Assembly (NCBI GenBank): GCA_020635455.1
Contig: JACJZT010000004.1
Coordinates: 1 to 64,000 of the forward strand
Reading direction: 5' to 3'
DNA length: 64,000 nt
DNA from: Flavobacteriales bacterium
Lineage (GTDB): Bacteria > Bacteroidota > Bacteroidia > NS11-12g > UBA9320
The position numbers were made by a program, and so were the translations under genes. A model generated the notes under the pieces. That model was not told where the DNA came from. It did not search any database and saw nothing but the letters and a program-made list of their open reading frames with translations. The first letter of the stretch is position 1; the number at the start of each line of letters is the position of its first letter. Of this stretch, positions 57,901-63,900 are shown piece after piece.

Positions 57901-60900
57901 ATCAACAAACACCTCAGCATATAGTCTTTACTCAAGTCAAAGGGACGGCTGATCTCACGGGAGATCTGTGCGCCTATACCCTCCTTCGTGTTTGAAGCTT
58001 TCGAACGGCTTAACTGCCAGCCCTCCCAAGGTAAGATCTGCTGATAACCCTGGCCGCCATCCTCTACGATCACCGTGCGCAACGACTCATGACGCTGAAG
58101 AACTCCCTGTATCGATAAAACCAGCTTCTCTACCTCCAGAGTGCCCCTTAAGTTCAATACACTCGGTATGTGATACTGTACACTCCCCTCCAACTTATCG
58201 ATAAACCACAAGCGCTCCTGGGAATACGACAAGGGGATCCGTTTGGGACGTTTCGTCTTTTGGATCGGGGGTAAAAGCGTTTGATCGCCAAGGGTCTCTA
58301 TATAGCTACTCAGGCCTTTGATCGTTGAATGTGTGAACAGGTCCCGTACTCCCAACTCCGTCTTTAACTCCCTGCGGATCGAGGCGATCACTCGCATGGC
58401 TAAAAGCGAATGGCCGCCCAGCTCAAAGAAATTATCTTCGATGCCGATCTTCTCTACCCCTAACAAGTCTTCCCAGATCTTTACCAGGGCCTCTTGCGTT
58501 GGGGTCTCTGCTTTAACATAGCTTCCGCTTCTCTGACCCTCTACGTCCACCTCCGGTAAGGCCTTCTTATCCACCTTGCCATTGGGCGTAAGGGGAATGC
58601 TTTCCAACTCCACCCACCACTGTGGGATCATATACTCCGGTAAGAGCTTCTCCAGTGCTTTTTGGATGTTCTCTTTCGTAGAACCCTTCTTCTTTACCAC
58701 GTAACCCACCAACCGGTTTGTGCCCGTTTGATCCTTCTTTGCAAGCACCACCGAGGCGGTGATCCGTCCCGTCTTTTCCAGTGCACTTTCGATCTCTCCC
58801 AACTCAATGCGGTAGCCTCTTATCTTTACCTGATCGTCTATTCTTCCTAAGTATTCGATCTCTCCTTCCTGCGTCCATCTAACTACGTCTCCTGTGCGAT
58901 ATTGACGGCCCTGCGGCGTTTGGATAAACTTCTCCTTTGTCAGTTCCGGTAAGTTCAAATACCCCTCTGCCAATCCCTTGCCTCCAATGTACAACTCTCC
59001 GGGTACCCCGATAGGAACTTCCATACCCCCGGGATCCTTTACATAAAACCTGCTGTTGGAAAAGGGTTTTCCAATGGGTATGGTCGAATAATTCCGGTCC
59101 GGATCGATCGTATGAATGGACTTCCCGATCGTTGCCTCCGTAGGTCCATAGTGATTGTATACCCTGCCTCCATAAGACCCTAAACGCTTCAATACTCCCG
59201 TCGTCAAACTCTCCCCCCCAAAGATCAGTACCTGCTCCGGCAATAAATTGACCCCCGAATCACTGTAAAAAGTCCACAATGTCGGAACGATCTTAATGCA
59301 ATCTATGCCACGGGACTTTATGTATCTCCCCAGTTCCGGTGGAGACCCAAGCTGTTGGGCAGACAACACATGCAACTGCCCTCCCTGTATCAGAGAACTG
59401 AAGATCACCGCATGACCCGCATCAAATACAAGGGGTGAAAAAAGAGCATAACTCCTGCATCCCTTAAGGCCCGCACTGTCGATCAATCCATAACAATGAT
59501 CCAGTAAACTCTCATGAGTGATCATCACTCCCTTAGGATGACCCGTGGATCCCGAGGTGTAGATCACATACATCAAACCTCCCGGTGATGGCTTCTCCGA
59601 AAGATCCTCCTCAGAATAGGAAGACTCAAGAACCTCCTGTACATCTACAAATTTTATCGCCTTGGCTCTTTGAAGCAATGCCGTCTGAGCGGTGCCTAAA
59701 AGTATCCCTGATCCCGTGTCTTTAAGCATATAATCCAACCGCTGCTGTGGGTACTCCGGGTCGATCGGCACATACGCACCTCCCGATTTGAGGATCCCAA
59801 GCATCGCTACGATCATCTCCATGCTACGTTCCATGCACAGGGGTACCAGTGTGTCTTGGGTAACCCCATGCTTGATCAGGTAATGAGCCAGACGGTTGGA
59901 GCGCCGGTTGAGCTCTTGATAACTCATCGTTTTGCCCTCATAAACCAAGGCCGTCTGATTCGGGGTCTTTTTCACCCGATGCTCAAACAACTCTACGATC
60001 GTTTTATCCTTTGGATACTGTACCTCCGTTTGATTGAAACTTTCGATCTGTTTTTGTTCTTCAGGGCTGAGAAGATTAAGTTCACTTAACTTAGAAACAG
60101 AATCCTGAACCAATCCAAAAGCAACATTTTTGAAATGACCCATTAAGCGTTGAATGTAAAAATCGGGAAGCAACTCCGGGTCCGAATTAATTCGTACAGA
60201 AATTTTATCCTCACCATAAACAACCAGCGACAATGGATAGTTAGAACGTTCGATTGTTTTAATGTTTTCGATCTTAAGGCTCCATTTTTTATCCTTAATC
60301 AAGCGATTGACCGGATAATTTTCGAAAACCAATATGGTATCAAAAAGTTCTGTATTCAGTGTGTGATCTTGCTGAATGGCACTTAACGGTGTGTATTGAT
60401 AAGGTCTGGTGTCCTGAAGATTATTTTGCAATTCCTGCAACCAGTCTTTTTTAAATGCATTTTCTGAATAAATACTCAAAAAGGGAATTGTGTTAATATA
60501 CATTCCAACTTTCTGTTCAACACCCGGCAAATTTTCAGGACGTCCGGAAACAGTTATTCCATAGCATATGCTTTCAGAACCTGTATATCTATGTAAAAGC
60601 AAACTCCAAATTCCTTGTATGAAAGTATTTAAAGTTATCTTACAATCCCTGCAAAAACTTCTGATCTGGTCACTTTCTACCTTATTAAAGAGTATTAATG
60701 TTTCACGAAAATTATCTCTATCTGCATGGTTTACGCCCTTTGGGCGAATAAAAGGCAAGGTTGTAGCGGCCTCTAAGCGCAGTAATTTATTCTTCCAAAA
60801 TAGAGCAGAATGATTAGAGTCATAATCCTGATAGAATTTGATAAAATCTTCGTATTTATCTTCTTCATACTCGTCGGAAATCTTTCCCTTTATTAGAATA

Positions 60901-63900
60901 TCATAATTCTTTAATACTTCTTCCATAATGATCGGCATCGACCAACCATCAAATATCAAATGATGCCAGGTTAGGATCATTACATACTGATCAGTACTTA
61001 TCTGAGCAACTGCAAGTTTTATTAAAGGAGCATAACTGAGATTGAATGCGTTTTTGAATTGGCCGGTTTTTAATTCTTCTACCAAAGCCTTGATCTCAGA
61101 AGTATTTTTCTTTCGGAGATCAAAATACGTTAGAGGCAATTCTACCTTTTTAAACACAACCTGAACCGGTACCTTAAAAACATAAGGATAAAATGCACTC
61201 CTTAAACTTGAATGTTTATCAAGAACGAGCTCCCACGACTTTTTAAGCTTTTCTATATCAAGCTCATAAATATCACAACTCAATTGTCGCGTATAGGTAT
61301 CTACCCCTTCGTCCATCAGTGTATGAAACAACATACCTTCCTGTAAACCTGTAAGGGGGTAAATGGATTCAAAAGATTCTTTTATTGTGTTACCATTGAT
61401 AGGGGTTTTTAAAAATTCCTGAAAATCTCTGACATTTGTAATACCTCCCAAATTATAGTCTGAAGGAGTTGGGAAAATTTCACTTGAACCCAATTCAATG
61501 CTAAAGTCAATAAGCTTTAGCAAATTTTCAGTAATACCTTTAAGGAATTTCTCTGCTTTTTTCCGGGAATATTTTTTTTCACTATAGTCAAGTGTGAACT
61601 GTAACTCACCCCCACGGATGGAGGCTGTTAATAAAAGAGGTTCACCAACAGGGAAATGATCATCCATATTTGCGCCGGTATTTTCATCCTGCAGAATTAG
61701 ATATTCATTATCAACCAAATTATCCAGCTGCCCCAGATAATTATACTTAATATCACAATGATAATCAGAACCATAAAGTTCTTTATTGAGATATTTTAGA
61801 ACACCAAAACCAATTCCTTTTTTAGGTATGTTTCTTATCTTTTCCTTAACATGGCATAATAAGTCTGCTTTGTCTTTTAAACCACTTAGGTCTAAACTCA
61901 ATGGATAATGAGAAGTAAACCATCCCACCGTTCTGGTAAGGTCAATTTCCTCATCCACCGTTTCTCGGCCATGTCCTTCCATCTCAAGGATTATTTCTTT
62001 AGCAGAAAATTGCTCTGCAAAACATTCTGATATTGAAGAGATCACAAAGTCATTCAGGTCGGTGTTAAACGTTTTATGACATCCTTTCAAAAGGTTTTCA
62101 GTTTCTTTTTTGTTGAGAGAAACGGAAAGCTGTTTAAAATCCGATTTATAAAATTTGGTTGCTACCGCAGGTTTGCAAAAGGCGAGTTCTGCTTTCCAAT
62201 ACCCAAGTTCCCTTTGAAGGGTGTCTGAATTCGCAAATCTATTCAGTGCATCTGACCATTGACGATAAGAACTTGTTTTTTCATCCAGGTTACTTTCTTT
62301 ACCATTATATATAGCCGAAACCAATTGAAGAATATCTTCAACCAGGATTCTCCACGACACTGCATCAACCACTAAATGGTGAGCCACTAAAAATAAACGG
62401 TTGTAATCTTCTTTCTTATTTGTTTTGAGGAATACAACTTTGAACACCTCACCTTTTTCAATATCAAGGCTTCTTTGGTACTTTTCGCATGTTTTCTCAA
62501 TCCATTCAGACACCTTTGTTTGTGAACCATCAATGATTTCTTCGACATAGAATACAGGCTCGTTTGATTCGCTGTAAACCTGCTTCCAATTACCGGAAGG
62601 ATCCTTAAAGTATTTAAATCTTAACGCATCGTGATGAGAAAGCAATTGTTCGGTACATCGTTTCAGAACATTTCCTTCAATTTGTTTATTTGCTTTAAAG
62701 ATCAGCGATTGATTAAAATGTGAAATTGACTTTGGCTTTTTATCGAAAAACCATAATTGAATGGGTGTTAGGCCGCAAGTTCCTGTCAATTCACCCTGCT
62801 CCTGTGGAAGTTTTTTTAGACTTTCTCTTGATCCGATCAAATTCGATAATCGGGAAATGGTTTGGTATGTAAAAACATCACCAACCTGAAGCTCAAGACC
62901 AACCTTTCGCGCTCGGCTAACCAATTGTATCGTTATGATGGAATCGCCACCCAGTTCAAAGAAATTATCGTGAATGCCGATTTTATCAGAATCAAGAAGT
63001 TCTTCCCATATTTTCACCAATTTCTTTTCTGTCTCGGTAATCGGCTTCTTATATTCTTCCCTTTCCCTACTTTCAATTGGTAAACTAAGAAGTTTTCGAT
63101 TGTCAATTTTTCCGTTTGGAAGCAATTGAAATTCTTCAACATGAATCATAGCCGAAGGAATCAAATAATCCGGAAGGATCCTTCTTACATAATCGAACTG
63201 TTCCTGTAATTTAAATTCTCCTGAACATTTTATAAAGGCAATGATCTGACTGTTCTCATTTTCATCCTTTCTTATTAAAACTACAACTTTCTGATTTTGC
63301 TCAACGGATTCAAGAGTTTTTTCGATTTCCTTTAGCTCTATCCGATATCCACGGATCTTTACCTGATCGTCTGTCCTTCCCAAAAATTCAATGACCCCTT
63401 CTTCTGTATAGCGAACCCGGTCGCCCGTTGAATACAACAACCCGTTGCCTCCAATCGGATCTTTTATAAACTTCTCTCGGGTCAGCTCCTCCTTGTTGAG
63501 GTACCCTGAGCTCACCCCCCGTCCTCCTATGTACAACTCTCCGGGGACTCCGATCCCACTCAACGTCTTGCTTTCACTCAGCACGTAAACCACCGTGTTG
63601 CCAAAAGGGGCTCCTATGGGTACCGTCCTTGGATAGGCTCCCTCGCGGGGGACACGGTACAACAACTTGCCGATCGTCGTCTCCGTCGGGCCATAGTGGT
63701 TGATCACCTCACAACTCCCTGAAAGGCCATAGATCCTCTCTACGATCCTGCCCGATAAGGCCTCCCCTCCAAAGATCAACTGACTTTTCGGAAGCAACAT
63801 CTCCTCCCCTTCACTCAAAGCCTCCCAATGAGACGGTACGATCTTTAAACAATCGATCCCCTGCCTTGTAAAATACTCCCGTAGGTATACACTATCGCTG

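Noticed and set aside
7755..58277. Insertion sequence or other mobile element as the cause of the repeats
   Set aside because: The repeats are in-frame NRPS coding sequence with no transposase and no visible terminal inverted repeats; homologous recombination explains them.
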